Below, piece by piece: positions 25,857 through 34,562 of a DNA stretch of 40,270 nucleotides. Position numbers and translations under genes: made by a program. Below the pieces are notes generated by a model. That model had not been told where the DNA came from. It ran no database searches and saw nothing but the letters and a program-made list of their open reading frames with translations. Source of the stretch: Flavimaricola sp. (GTDB taxonomy: Bacteria; Pseudomonadota; Alphaproteobacteria; Rhodobacterales; Rhodobacteraceae). The DNA lies in the NCBI GenBank assembly GCA_020629175.1, contig JAHDDU010000026.1, forward strand, positions 1 to 40,270. Direction: 5' to 3'. Within the stretch, counting starts at the first letter, position 1. Each line of letters opens with the position of its first letter.

Positions 25857-25884
25857 TTGACTCTGTCAGGCGGCCGTTTATACG
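25857..25884 (+). promoter_or_regulatory. Predicted rpsD promoter
   Basis: TTGACT (25857-25862), 16-bp spacer, TATACG (25879-25884), a strong sigma-70-like match predicting transcription from about 25891 and a leader of roughly 150 nt. A perfect 12-bp palindrome TCAAGCGCTTGA (25837-25848) lies just upstream, directly after the Hint gene stop. Confidence 0.6.
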
Positions 25885-25907
25885 GGCGTTTCATTGGTGT
25901 TGGTGGC

Positions 25908-25947
25908 CCCCGCAAGGGGATCCCTGTCAATCTGGCCAAATCCAGAT
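25908..25947 (+). promoter_or_regulatory. Two stem-loops in the rpsD leader
   Basis: Hairpin 1: CCCC (25908-25911), GCAA tetraloop of the GNRA class, GGGG (25916-25919). Hairpin 2: ATCTGG (25930-25935), 6-base loop, CCAGAT (25942-25947). Both lie in the predicted 150-nt leader. S4 is known to repress its own operon by binding leader RNA in other bacteria, so this is a candidate control element. Confidence 0.45.
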
Positions 25948-25978
25948 AGAGGACAACGCCCTTCCGCTGTCTGCGCCC

Positions 25979-26002
25979 CCGAAAGTGGTTTCCGGTTTTG
26001 GG
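25979..26002. repeat. Quasi-palindromic intergenic element before rpsD
   Basis: An imperfect inverted repeat starting CCGAAAGTGGTTTCC and ending CCGGTTTTGGG. The reverse complement resembles AAACCGG..CCACTTT elements I recall as common in intergenic DNA of alphaproteobacteria. There is only one copy in this window, so the repeat status is from memory and unverified. Confidence 0.3.
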
Positions 26003-26041
26003 ACAAGGTGTGGAAGCAGTATCGAGAGAAGGAGATCAGCC

Positions 26042-26662
26042 GTGACAAAACGCACGTCTGCCAAGTACAAAATTGACCGCCGGATGGGTGAAAACATCTG
26101 GGGTCGTCCAAAATCCCCCGTCAACCGCCGTGAGTACGGCCCCGGCCAGCACGGTCAGCGCCGCAAGGGCAAGCTGTCTGACTTTGGCACACAGCTACGC
26201 GCCAAGCAGAAGCTGAAGGGTTACTACGGCGACCTGACAGAAAAGCAGTTCCGCCGCATCTACGCCGAAGCTGAGCGAGTAAAGGGTGACACCGGTGAGA
26301 ACCTCATCGGTCTGCTCGAGCGTCGTTTGGACGCTGTTGTTTACCGCGCCAAGTTCGTGCCAACCGTGTTCGCTGCCCGTCAGTTTGTGAACCATGGCCA
26401 CGTCACCGTGAATGGCAAGAAGGTCAACATCCCGTCCTACCGCGTCAAAGAAGGCGACGTGATTGCAGTGCGCGACAAGTCCAAGCAACTGGCTGTTGTG
26501 CTCGAGGCGATCCAGCTGCCCGAGCGTGATGTGCCGGATTACATGGAAGTGGACCACAACAAACTGACATCGACGTTTGTGCGCACTCCGGGCCTTGGCG
26601 ATGTGCCATACCCCGTGCAGATGGAACCAAACCTCGTGGTCGAATTCTACGCCAAGAACTAA
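26042..26662 (+). CDS. rpsD: 30S ribosomal protein S4
   Basis: Primary 16S rRNA-binding protein that nucleates assembly of the 30S body. It has 206 residues, a normal length. The N-terminus [20 protein letters not shown] is the alphaproteobacterial form, followed by [20 protein letters not shown], and the S4 RNA-binding domain ([14 protein letters not shown] through [20 protein letters not shown], about 97-150). The start is GTG at 26042, set by an AAGGAGAT ribosome site and the family N-terminus. The frame is open upstream into the Hint gene but that extension is not S4. Monocistronic with its own promoter and terminator. Confidence 0.98.
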   Translation: MTKRTSAKYKIDRRMGENIWGRPKSPVNRREYGPGQHGQRRKGKLSDFGTQLRAKQKLKGYYGDLTEKQFRRIYAEAERVKGDTGENLIGLLERRLDAVVYRAKFVPTVFAARQFVNHGHVTVNGKKVNIPSYRVKEGDVIAVRDKSKQLAVVLEAIQLPERDVPDYMEVDHNKLTSTFVRTPGLGDVPYPVQMEPNLVVEFYAKN

Positions 26663-26670
26663 TGTGTCTT

Positions 26671-26685
26671 GGCCCACTCTGGGCC
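26671..26685 (+). terminator. Short hairpin after rpsD
   Basis: GGCCCA (26671-26676), loop CTC, TGGGCC (26680-26685): a perfect 6-bp stem 8 bp after the rpsD stop, without a U tract. It precedes the stronger terminator at 26703 and may stabilise or assist it. Confidence 0.4.
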
Positions 26686-26702
26686 TTGCCACAATACATC
26701 GA

Positions 26703-26733
26703 GGGCTCGCATCGTAGGATGCGGGCCCTTTCT
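26703..26733 (+). terminator. Rho-independent terminator of rpsD
   Basis: Stem GGGCTCGCATC (26703-26713), loop GTAG, GATGCGGGCCC (26718-26728): 11 bp with a single U-G wobble, followed by TTTCT and a further T run at 26736-26740. It reaches the stop of the convergent ppx gene. Confidence 0.88.
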
Positions 26734-28282
26734 ACTTTTTGGCAAATTTAACCTTTGGCTCGGCCCCCATCGCAGCGGCCAGACCGGTGAACCGCGCCTC
26801 AGCGACTTCGCCGAACAGCGGGGTGGCGTCTTTGGTCACACAAACCTCAAGCACGCCCTTCTTTGGTCGCCATACTAGCGTTGCGGGTTGATCGTCCGCT
26901 GTGTGCCACAGCATCGCGCCCAGTCGCATGGCCCGTCCAAGGATTTCGGCCTGTGACTTCTGCTTTTCATTCAGTAACTCAAACAGCGGCTCATACCGTG
27001 ACCCGTCGCGCTTGCTTGTATAGCGGTGCAAAAGCGCCAGCCCCAGAAACACTCGCTCGCTATGTTTGAGCCCGCCGAGGTTCGCGCGGGTGGCGTTGTC
27101 AAAACACACTTCGGGCCGATAATCGGGATGCGCACGCCAGCTGACATCATGCAGAAGGCAGGCAGCGTGGATGATGCGTTTTTTTTGCCAGTCCATCCGT
27201 GGAAACAGCGGTTTGACGAATTGATACAGCCGCGGCCCAAAGCCGGGTAGGCGAGCGTCCTTGCTTTCTGCAAAACGGCACGCTTCGATCAGTGGGTCTC
27301 GGTCGCGCAGTTCGGTCGGCATTTCTTCGTAGAGCATTCCTTCGCGGATACCGTAACTCGAAATGGCGATGTCTTTGGGCTTAAACACCTTGATCAGCCG
27401 ATCCAGCACGAGACTTGCTGTCGGGATCAGGCGCATCCGCTCGGCCGAGATGCCGCAGCGCTGGCGCAGCTCGTCAAGGTCGGCGCGTTTGATATATTCG
27501 CGGGTTTTGCTGATGTGCCGTGCGGTCATCCGGTATTCATGCAGCACCGTCAGGGGATAGCCGCGGCGTTCCATATCGATCCGCGCAATCGCGCGCCATG
27601 ACCCGCCCACGAGGAACAGCCTATCGCCCATTGGATGGTTCATCTGCGCATGAAGGTCGTGCATGACCTCTTTGATATGCGCTTTCACCGCGCGCCGGCC
27701 GCCCTTCACCTCGCGTAGCTTCAGCGGGCCAAGGGGAGATGTCAGCCTGTCGCCCACGCGCCCGTTTGCGAGCCGGGCAAGTTCCATGGAAGAGCCGCCG
27801 ATGTCGCAGGCAAGGCCGTAAGATCCGGGCCAGCCAAGCAGAACGCCTTGCGCCGAGATGCGGGCTTCTTCCTCGCCGTCGATCACATAGATTTTGACGC
27901 CTGTTGCCGCTTCAACCTCGGCGCAAAAGTCTGGCCCGTCCGCTGCTTCGCGTACGGCTGCCGTGGCGACCACGGACAATGGTGAAATCCCCATGCCTTC
28001 GGCCAATGTGGTAAAGCGGATCATCGCGGCCAAAGCGCGCTTGCGCCCCTCGGGGTTCAGTTTGCCGGTCTCAGAGAGGCCCGCGCCCAAAGCGCACATG
28101 ATCTTTTCGTTGTAGAAATAAGCGGGCGATCGCGCGGCCCCGTCAAAAACCACAAAACGAACGGAGTTGGAACCGACGTCTACAACTCCAAGGCGCGAGA
28201 GTTTTCGCGCTTCTGGGCCGTCGAAGATGGGCTTGCCAAAGGGGCCCCAGCCTCCGGGATGGCTATCGGCTGTGCCGTCCAT
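26732..28282 (-). CDS. ppx: Exopolyphosphatase / Ppx-GppA phosphatase
   Basis: Hydrolyses terminal phosphate from polyphosphate, or pppGpp, in the cytoplasm. The 516 residues show the sugar-kinase/actin-like phosphate loops LGVVDVGSNSVRFVVFDG (about 30-48) and ACDIGGSSMELARL (second loop), and then a C-terminal HD-like helical region with HAACLLHDVSW. ATG 28282 is chosen over a GTG two codons upstream because GAGGAG sits 5 bases before it. It follows ppk by 65 bp on the same strand, so synthesis and breakdown of polyphosphate are encoded together. Convergent with rpsD. Confidence 0.93.
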   Translation of the reverse strand: MDGTADSHPGGWGPFGKPIFDGPEARKLSRLGVVDVGSNSVRFVVFDGAARSPAYFYNEKIMCALGAGLSETGKLNPEGRKRALAAMIRFTTLAEGMGISPLSVVATAAVREAADGPDFCAEVEAATGVKIYVIDGEEEARISAQGVLLGWPGSYGLACDIGGSSMELARLANGRVGDRLTSPLGPLKLREVKGGRRAVKAHIKEVMHDLHAQMNHPMGDRLFLVGGSWRAIARIDMERRGYPLTVLHEYRMTARHISKTREYIKRADLDELRQRCGISAERMRLIPTASLVLDRLIKVFKPKDIAISSYGIREGMLYEEMPTELRDRDPLIEACRFAESKDARLPGFGPRLYQFVKPLFPRMDWQKKRIIHAACLLHDVSWRAHPDYRPEVCFDNATRANLGGLKHSERVFLGLALLHRYTSKRDGSRYEPLFELLNEKQKSQAEILGRAMRLGAMLWHTADDQPATLVWRPKKGVLEVCVTKDATPLFGEVAEARFTGLAAAMGAEPKVKFAKK

Positions 28283-28347
28283 GCGCACTCCTCATTACGT
28301 GCTGATACCCAATCGCAGGGCATAGATTCTGTCAATGTGATCCGGGG

Positions 28348-30516
28348 TCAATCGTGGTCATGGGTCAGGGTCGGTACATCTGAGGCCCCCGCCGATCCGC
28401 GTCCCGAGAGCGACGGGTTTTCCATAAAGAACCGGTGACAGTTAAAGGCGAACTCGCCCTCTGGCATTTGAATGCGGGTGAATGTCCCGTCCGGGCCCAT
28501 CGTCCAGCTTTGGGCGACATCGGCCATATTTGCGGCCATGATCTGATCCATGATCTGCGCGCGCACCGTTTTATTGCGGATTTCGACCATTGTCTCCACG
28601 CGTCGCGTCAGGTTGCGGCCCATCCAATCGGCGGACGAGATATAAACACGCGCCTTGTTGGAGGGGATCTCTTTGCCGTTGCCGAAGATGACAATCCGGC
28701 TGTGTTCCAGAAACCGCCCAACGATGGATTTGACGCGAATGTTCTCACTCAGGCCCTTGATACCCGGGCGCAGGCCGCAGATGCCGCGAATAACGAGGCT
28801 GATTTTGACACCGGCCTGGCTCGCCGCATAAAGCGCGTCGATGACGTCGACTTCGACAAGGCTGTTCATCTTGGCCCAGATCACCGCCGGTTTGCCGTTT
28901 CGCGCGTTCTCGGCCTCGGCCTCAATGCTCTCGATCAGGCTGGACTTGAGGTTGATGGGCGAGATGGAGAGGTTCTCGAGCCCTTCAGGCTGTGCATATC
29001 CGCCGATATAGTTGAACACTTTGGTGGCGTCGCGGCCAAGGGCTGGATCGCAGGTAAAGAGCGACAGGTCTGTGTAAATACGGGCCGTGATAGGGTGGTA
29101 GTTGCCCGTGCCAAAGTGGGTGTAGGTCACCAGCTTGTCCCCCTCACGCCGCACCACGACACTGATCTTGGCGTGGGTCTTGTATTGGGTGAAACCGTAA
29201 ACCACATGGGCGCCTGCGCGTTCCAGCCGCCGCGATTGCCGGATGTTCGCGGCCTCATCAAAACGCGCGCGGAGCTCTACGAGGGCCGTGACTGATTTGC
29301 CGTCTTCCGCGGCCTCGCACAGGGCCTCCACAATCGGGGAGTTGCGCGACGTGCGGTAGAGCGTTTGCTTAATCGCCACTACGTTGGGATCACGGGCGGC
29401 CTGCTGCAAAAAGCGGATGACGTTATCAAACGTCTCATAAGGGTGGTGCAGCAACATGTCCTTCTGCCGGATTGCGGCAAACATGTCGCCCTCGTGATCT
29501 TGCACCCGCTCAGGCACGCGCGGGGTGAAAGAGGGCCAGAGAAGATCTGGCCGCGCATCGGTGACAAGCTCGGACAGGTCGCTGATGCCAACGAGGCCGC
29601 TGACTTCAACAACTTCTTCTTCTGAGACTGGAAGCTCTTCCATCACCATCCGCTTCAGCGCCGCCGGCGCGCCGGAAGAAATCTTCATCCTTACGACTTC
29701 GCCCCGCTTGCGGCGTTTGAGGGCGGTTTCAAACTCGCGCACCAGATCTTCGGCTTCGTCCTCAACCTCAAGGTCGCTGTCCCGCAGTACGCGGAAGGCG
29801 CAGCTGCCCTTGACCTTGTAGCCGGGGAAGAGCCGGTCCAGATGCATCACAAGCAAGTCTTCGAGCGGCAGGACGCGTTTCCCATCCGCGCTGGGAAGGG
29901 TGACAAAACGATCGATCTGATGCGGCACGGGCAACAGCGCGTTCAGGGGGCGTTTGTCCTTCTTGCGTTCCAGTTGAAGCGCGAGTGCCAGCCCTTCGTT
30001 CGGGATGAAAGGAAAGGGGTGCGCGGGGTCAATGGCCAAAGGGGACAGCACTGGAAAGACATCGTTCAGAAAGACGTCCGCCAAATAGCTCTCATCCGCC
30101 TCCGTCACATCGCTGACTGACATGATCGCAATACCTTCCCCCGCAAGCTCGGCGCGCAAGAGGGCATAGACCTCTTGCTGCCGGGCCATCAGCGCGCGGG
30201 CGTCCGTGTCGATCAGGCGCAATTGCTCGGCTGGGGAAATGCCGTCTGCTGCAGGTGTGGTGTTCCCTGCCTGTGCCAATTCTCGCAAGCCCGCGACGCG
30301 GACGGTGTAGAATTCGTCGAGGTTGGTGGCAGAGATAGAAAGAAACCGCAGCCGTTCAAGCAGTGGAACCTTCGGGTTTTCCGCTTCTTCCAGAACACGC
30401 AGGTTGAAGCCCAGCCATGACAATTCTCTGTTCATGAACCGCGCAGGCCCTGTCAGATCTGCGTCGATCGTTCCGGGTTCGCAAAACGGCGCTTGAAGGA
30501 AATCGGCTTGGGTCAT
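28348..30516 (-). CDS. ppk: Polyphosphate kinase 1
   Basis: Reversibly polymerises the gamma phosphate of ATP into polyphosphate. The 722 residues have the N-terminal RFMNRELSWLGFNLRVLEEA segment, the head domain, and the catalytic region TQYKTHAKISVVVRREGD, in which His448 is equivalent to the autophosphorylated His435 of E. coli. This is followed by HFGTGNYHPITARIYTDLSL. The C-terminus has SSADWMGRNLTRRVE, typical of PPK1. Length is normal. It lies 14 bp downstream of hdaA, so it is co-transcribed with perM, hdaA and ppx. Confidence 0.97.
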   Translation of the reverse strand: MTQADFLQAPFCEPGTIDADLTGPARFMNRELSWLGFNLRVLEEAENPKVPLLERLRFLSISATNLDEFYTVRVAGLRELAQAGNTTPAADGISPAEQLRLIDTDARALMARQQEVYALLRAELAGEGIAIMSVSDVTEADESYLADVFLNDVFPVLSPLAIDPAHPFPFIPNEGLALALQLERKKDKRPLNALLPVPHQIDRFVTLPSADGKRVLPLEDLLVMHLDRLFPGYKVKGSCAFRVLRDSDLEVEDEAEDLVREFETALKRRKRGEVVRMKISSGAPAALKRMVMEELPVSEEEVVEVSGLVGISDLSELVTDARPDLLWPSFTPRVPERVQDHEGDMFAAIRQKDMLLHHPYETFDNVIRFLQQAARDPNVVAIKQTLYRTSRNSPIVEALCEAAEDGKSVTALVELRARFDEAANIRQSRRLERAGAHVVYGFTQYKTHAKISVVVRREGDKLVTYTHFGTGNYHPITARIYTDLSLFTCDPALGRDATKVFNYIGGYAQPEGLENLSISPINLKSSLIESIEAEAENARNGKPAVIWAKMNSLVEVDVIDALYAASQAGVKISLVIRGICGLRPGIKGLSENIRVKSIVGRFLEHSRIVIFGNGKEIPSNKARVYISSADWMGRNLTRRVETMVEIRNKTVRAQIMDQIMAANMADVAQSWTMGPDGTFTRIQMPEGEFAFNCHRFFMENPSLSGRGSAGASDVPTLTHDHD

Positions 30517-30530
30517 CGCGGGGTCACTCT

Positions 30531-31223
30531 TTAAGGGGAGGGGGTATCCTGCTGTTTTGCGGCGATTATGTCCAGAACCTCCCGCGCGATGGGTCGTGTG
30601 ATGGCGGATTTGCGAGAGAGGGCGGCAGTATCTAGCGCGGCAGCAATCTCTGCCGCAGCTGCAAAAGAGCGTTCCATCCGTCCGGTGACATAGGAAATGA
30701 CGTCTGGTGCCGGCATGATCTGTCTGTCGGCAAAATGTTTAAGCAGCACGACGCGCAGCAGATCATCATCGGGTTCCGAGATTTGCACCACTGTTGCAGC
30801 TTGCATCCGGCTGGCAAGGTCCGGCAGGGCAATAGACCAACGGCTGGGCGGTGTTTGCGCCGTTAAAAGCAAATGTCCGCTCGTCGCTCGCAGGTGGTTG
30901 TGCAGATGAAACAGATATTCTTCCCCGACACTCCGCAAATGTTCCATATCTTCGACGATGACAGCGGCACCGGGGCGGGGCAGGTCCATCAGGCCTTTGA
31001 GAGTGCCTGCGCTATGAACTTCGGCACCTGACTGCTGTGCCCAAACCTGTGCCAAGTGGCTTTTGCCACTGCCCTTCGGACCAATGAGGGCGAGTTTGCC
31101 GTCTGGCCACGATTGCGGCTCGCGCACCATCGCGAAGGCCTGCGCGTTGGCGGGGGCAACAAAGTAGTCATCCGCCCCAAGCGCGACGCTCACAGGCAAA
31201 TCAAAGCTCAATTGCTGAGGCAT
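30531..31223 (-). CDS. hdaA: DnaA regulatory inactivator HdaA
   Basis: A 230-residue DnaA-related AAA+ protein that, bound to the sliding clamp, promotes ATP hydrolysis by DnaA and so prevents over-initiation of replication. The N-terminus carries the clamp-binding motif QLSFDL (residues 4-9). Walker A is GPKGSGKS (48-55), and Walker B is AAVIVEDMEHL. The DNA-binding domain IV of DnaA is absent, as in Hda/HdaA. The start ATG shares one base with the perM stop (TAATG). It precedes ppk by 14 bp, an arrangement I know from other alphaproteobacteria. Confidence 0.92.
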   Translation of the reverse strand: MPQQLSFDLPVSVALGADDYFVAPANAQAFAMVREPQSWPDGKLALIGPKGSGKSHLAQVWAQQSGAEVHSAGTLKGLMDLPRPGAAVIVEDMEHLRSVGEEYLFHLHNHLRATSGHLLLTAQTPPSRWSIALPDLASRMQAATVVQISEPDDDLLRVVLLKHFADRQIMPAPDVISYVTGRMERSFAAAAEIAAALDTAALSRKSAITRPIAREVLDIIAAKQQDTPSP

Positions 31224-32317
31224 TACTCGTCCTTGGGCTGAGGTTCAGGCGGCGTGTTGCCGGAGTAGAGGAGCGAGGCCTGATATTGTTCGATCCCGAA
31301 ACGGGTCAGCACCCCGATCATTGCCGCGACCGGCACGGCGACGAGTAGGCCGACAAAGCCAAACAATGCGCCGAAGACGGACAACGCAAAAATCAGCCAG
31401 ACAGGATGCAAGCCAACACTGGAACCCACCAGTTTGGGCGTCAGGAAATTGCCCTCAATCACCTGGCCTGCAACGAAGATGAGGATGACGATGCCGATGC
31501 GGAACCATTCCGGCTCGGGCGCGGCACCCCAGAACTGGAACAACGCGAGGCCAATCGCCAGCCCGCCGCCGACAATTGCCCCGACGTAGGGAATGAAGGA
31601 CAGAAGTCCGGCGACAAGACCAACGACAAGGCCAAAGTTCAGCCCGGCCAGCATCAAAGCAATTGCGTAAAACAGCCCTTGGATCAGCATCACCGTGCCT
31701 TGCCCGCGGATGAAAGAGGCCAGCGTATCGTCGATTTGACGCCCCAAATTGCGGATGGTTCCTACGTGGTCTCGTGGCAGAAGGTCATCAATGCGGGCGA
31801 CCATGCGGTCCCAATCGAGCAATAGATAGAAAGCCACAACGGGCACGATGACTAACAATACAAGGATGTTGACGATACCCGCGGCCGAAGAGAGGACGGA
31901 GCGCGCCAGATCACCTGCGCTGTCGGACAACCGTTGCATCACGTTGGCGAGCTGCGTGCGGATGGCGCCCGTCTCGTCCATAGCGGACGGGAAGTTAGTG
32001 TTCAGCCACGTCTCAAACCGGGCAACGATATCGGGCCATTGCTGGGCCAGTTGAACGGCCTGCGAGGAAATAAGCGATACGGCCGGGAGAAGGATGACGA
32101 TGAAACTAAAGATCGCAATGAGCGCAATCAAGGTTACGGCCACCGTGCGGCTAAGACCCATCCGCTCCATCCTGTCCGCAATTGGATCGAGACAGTAGGC
32201 AATTGCGCCGCCCAATATGAAGGGCAGGATCACATCGCCCAGAAACCACAAAAGCAGCACGAATACGGCTGCTCCAATTCCCCAGTATTTGGCTTGTTCC
32301 CGGACGGTAAGGGCCAT
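31223..32317 (-). CDS. AI-2E / PerM family membrane protein
   Basis: A 364-residue inner-membrane protein with about eight hydrophobic segments: two near the N-terminus (GIGAAVFVLLLWFLGDVILP, then VAVTLIALIAIFSFIVILLP), one near residue 150-170, and a cluster from about 210 to 340. The central DDTLASFIRGQGTVMLIQGL and the SFIPYVGAIVGG segment are typical of the UPF0118/AI-2E transporter family. Family members export autoinducer-2 or small solutes, or act as Na+/H+ antiporters; the substrate here cannot be read. It starts the perM-hdaA-ppk-ppx unit. ATG 32317 follows an AAGGA site. Confidence 0.9.
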   Translation of the reverse strand: MALTVREQAKYWGIGAAVFVLLLWFLGDVILPFILGGAIAYCLDPIADRMERMGLSRTVAVTLIALIAIFSFIVILLPAVSLISSQAVQLAQQWPDIVARFETWLNTNFPSAMDETGAIRTQLANVMQRLSDSAGDLARSVLSSAAGIVNILVLLVIVPVVAFYLLLDWDRMVARIDDLLPRDHVGTIRNLGRQIDDTLASFIRGQGTVMLIQGLFYAIALMLAGLNFGLVVGLVAGLLSFIPYVGAIVGGGLAIGLALFQFWGAAPEPEWFRIGIVILIFVAGQVIEGNFLTPKLVGSSVGLHPVWLIFALSVFGALFGFVGLLVAVPVAAMIGVLTRFGIEQYQASLLYSGNTPPEPQPKDE

Positions 32318-32347
32318 GGTGTGTCCTTGTACTTGCGGCGTATGGCT

Positions 32348-32375
32348 ATTCTAGGACATGGCCCATGTCCTGTAA
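32348..32375 (-). promoter_or_regulatory. Predicted perM promoter with palindromic spacer
   Basis: On the minus strand, TTACAG (32375-32370), 16-bp spacer, TAGAAT (32353-32348), predicting a start near 32341 and a leader of about 24 nt. The spacer is almost exactly the palindrome at 32353-32371, so a bound dimer would occlude the promoter. Confidence 0.5.
32353..32371. promoter_or_regulatory. 19-bp palindrome upstream of perM
   Basis: AGGACATGG (32353-32361), central C, CCATGTCCT (32363-32371): perfect 9-bp arms. It is positioned between the predicted -35 and -10 of perM, which suggests an operator. No regulator gene is adjacent. Confidence 0.6.
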
Positions 32376-32387
32376 CCTTGCAAGTGT

Positions 32388-32414
32388 GGCCCCCGCGCTA
32401 TTCACACGAGGGCC
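32388..32414 (-). terminator. Stem-loop after the fasciclin gene
   Basis: On the minus strand GGCCCTCG (32414-32407), 11-base loop, CGGGGGCC (32395-32388): an 8-bp stem with one U-G wobble, starting 8 bp after the fasciclin stop. No U run follows, so termination may be partial, allowing some read-through to perM. Confidence 0.5.
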
Positions 32415-32422
32415 GCGATATT

Positions 32423-32935
32423 TTAGTGGCAGGCCGGGCGTGTGCCGGGCAGCAGAACCTTGTCGATGACATGGATAATGCCGTTGTCGGCCTCGATGTT
32501 GGCGATGATGACGTTGGCCACGTCGCCTGTGCCGTCGGCAATGGTTACGCCGGACGCGTCAGAGGTGATGCACAAACGCTCGGTGTCGAGGATCGGGCGG
32601 AATGTGTTGGACCCTTGGGGGAACATGTTGGCCGACAGGCGGCGGTCATCGACGTGGTAAAGCAACACGTTCGTCAGTTGATCGCGGTTCTCTTCCATCA
32701 GGAGTGTTTCAACCGTGCCTTCGGGCAGAGCGGCGAAAGCTTCGTTGACGGGGGCGTAGACGGTAAAGTTGCCGGGGCCTGCGAGCGTGTCGACCAGGCC
32801 AGCGGCGCTGACGGCAGCGACCAGTGTCGAGAAGCGCTCGTCATTCGAAGCGATCTCGGCGATTGAAGCGGCGTTTGCAGAGGCGGCCAGTGTCGAGGCG
32901 ACAGCAGCGGCGGCGAATTTAGCTTTGAAAGTCAT
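32423..32935 (-). CDS. Secreted fasciclin (FAS1) domain protein
   Basis: A 170-residue exported protein. A signal peptide spans about 1-22 ([20 protein letters not shown], then NA). A single FAS1 domain follows, with [17 protein letters not shown], the H1 motif [30 protein letters not shown], and the H2-like [12 protein letters not shown] near the end. Two Cys (ERLCIT and the CH terminus) could form a disulfide in the periplasm. FAS1 proteins mediate adhesion or matrix interactions; the partner here is unknown. Transcribed alone, divergent from proS across 217 bp; an inverted repeat (32962-32981) lies upstream. Confidence 0.92.
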   Translation of the reverse strand: MTFKAKFAAAAVASTLAASANAASIAEIASNDERFSTLVAAVSAAGLVDTLAGPGNFTVYAPVNEAFAALPEGTVETLLMEENRDQLTNVLLYHVDDRRLSANMFPQGSNTFRPILDTERLCITSDASGVTIADGTGDVANVIIANIEADNGIIHVIDKVLLPGTRPACH

Positions 32936-32961
32936 ATCAGAGTTCCCATTTGGTTATTGGA

Positions 32962-32981
32962 CACATGTCTTGGTGCATGTG
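32962..32981. promoter_or_regulatory. Inverted repeat upstream of the fasciclin gene
   Basis: CACATG (32962-32967), 8-bp spacer, CATGTG (32976-32981), 27 bp upstream of the fasciclin ATG. The arms are short and low in information. The rest of the 217-bp gap to proS shows no clear promoter. Confidence 0.3.
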
Positions 32982-33152
32982 ACAGGTCTTACGGGGCCTC
33001 CGGACGTGCAGGATCATTTCTCACGGATATGTCAGCGTGTTGAAACGACCGCGATTTTCTTTGAACCACGTCATGTCTTTCTGCGTATTGCGCGCCCGAG
33101 CGGGCTATCCTACACCAACGAGAACCGCGCCGTTTTCAAAGGATATGATCCC

Positions 33153-34490
33153 ATGCGTATGAGCCGCTATTTTCTGCCCGTGTTGAAGGAAACGCCGCGT
33201 GAGGCGCAGATTGTCAGCCACCGCTATATGTTGCAGGCGGGCATGATCAAACAGGCGAGCGCCGGGATCTATTCGTGGCTGCCTTTGGGGTATAAGGTGC
33301 TGAAAAAGATCGAAAATATCGTGCATGAAGAACAGGCGCGCGCAGGCCATCATGCAATGCTGATGCCCACGATCCAATCGGCTGATCTATGGCGCGAAAG
33401 TGGGCGCTATGATGCCTACGGTGATGAGATGCTGCGTATCAAGGACCGGGGCGACCGTGACATGCTGTTCACGCCAACAGCTGAGGAGCTGGTAACAGAC
33501 ATCTTCCGCAGTCACGTGACGTCCTATAAAGATTTGCCGCTGACGCTCTACCAAATCCAGTGGAAGTTCCGCGATGAGGTGCGCCCCCGCTTTGGCGTCA
33601 TGCGCGGGCGCGAGTTCTACATGAAGGACGGCTACAATTTTGACCTGACCAAAGAGGACGCGCTGCACGCCTACAATCGTCATTTGGTCAGCTACCTGCG
33701 CACGTATGAGCGGATGGGCCTCAAGGCGATCCCTATGCGCGCAGATTCTGGCCCTATCGGCGGCGATGACACGCATGAATTCCTCGTGCTGGCCGAGACG
33801 GGCGAGAGCGAGGTGTTTTACGACAGCGCCGTGACCGACCTGACCTTTGGCGACCGTGAGATTGATTTCAACGACAAGGCTGCCTGTGCCGCCATCATGG
33901 AAGAATTTACGACGAAATACGCCCGCACGGATGAAACTCATGATGAGGCTCTGTTCAACGCCATCCCAGAGGCGCGCCGCCGTACGGCGCGCGGCATTGA
34001 AGTCGGGCAAATCTTCTACTTTGGCACCAAATATTCCGATGCTCTGAATGCGGCTGTCGACAATGGCGAGGGCGGCAAGGTCAACGTCCACATGGGCAGC
34101 CACGGTATCGGTGTCAGCCGCTTGCTTGGCGCGATCATTGAGGCAAGCCATGATGACAAAGGCATCATCTGGCCCGAAGGCGTGACGCCGTTCCACGTGG
34201 GTATCCTGAACATGCGCAGCGGGGACGAGGAAGCGGATGCCGCTTGTGAGGCGCTTTATGCCGCGTTCCAGGCGCTGGGCCTTGATCCGCTGTATGATGA
34301 CCGCGACGAACGTGCCGGGGCCAAGTTTGGTACGATGGACATGATCGGCCTGCCGTGGCGGATCACCGTCGGACCGCGCGGCCTGAAGAATGGCGTGGTC
34401 GAGCTTACCAACCGTCGCACAGGCGAAAGCGAAGAGCTGCCGCCCGAAGAGGCAATCTCCAAGGTGGCCGCTGTCTACGCGAGTCTCTAA
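33153..34490 (+). CDS. proS: Prolyl-tRNA synthetase (short form)
   Basis: Charges tRNA-Pro. The 445-residue class II synthetase is the short alphaproteobacterial form, which lacks the large editing insertion found in the roughly 570-residue E. coli enzyme. Motifs: [20 protein letters not shown] (about 25-44), [12 protein letters not shown], motif 2 [19 protein letters not shown], and near the end [13 protein letters not shown] (motif 3). The C-terminal anticodon-binding domain follows. ATG 33153 with AAGGA upstream is chosen; an ATG two codons later is possible. The open frame extends far upstream but only as antisense of the fasciclin gene. Confidence 0.96.
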   Translation: MRMSRYFLPVLKETPREAQIVSHRYMLQAGMIKQASAGIYSWLPLGYKVLKKIENIVHEEQARAGHHAMLMPTIQSADLWRESGRYDAYGDEMLRIKDRGDRDMLFTPTAEELVTDIFRSHVTSYKDLPLTLYQIQWKFRDEVRPRFGVMRGREFYMKDGYNFDLTKEDALHAYNRHLVSYLRTYERMGLKAIPMRADSGPIGGDDTHEFLVLAETGESEVFYDSAVTDLTFGDREIDFNDKAACAAIMEEFTTKYARTDETHDEALFNAIPEARRRTARGIEVGQIFYFGTKYSDALNAAVDNGEGGKVNVHMGSHGIGVSRLLGAIIEASHDDKGIIWPEGVTPFHVGILNMRSGDEEADAACEALYAAFQALGLDPLYDDRDERAGAKFGTMDMIGLPWRITVGPRGLKNGVVELTNRRTGESEELPPEEAISKVAAVYASL

Positions 34491-34562
34491 ACTCTCGCCA
34501 GAATGCCGCACGCGTGCTATCCTGTCCGGCAACAATATGTCGAAACAGGCAGGCACGAGCAG

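Noticed and set aside
33387-34556. Long minus-strand open frame (389 codons) opposite proS
   Set aside because: It is fully antisense to proS, has no recognisable domain, and arises from GC-rich third codon positions.
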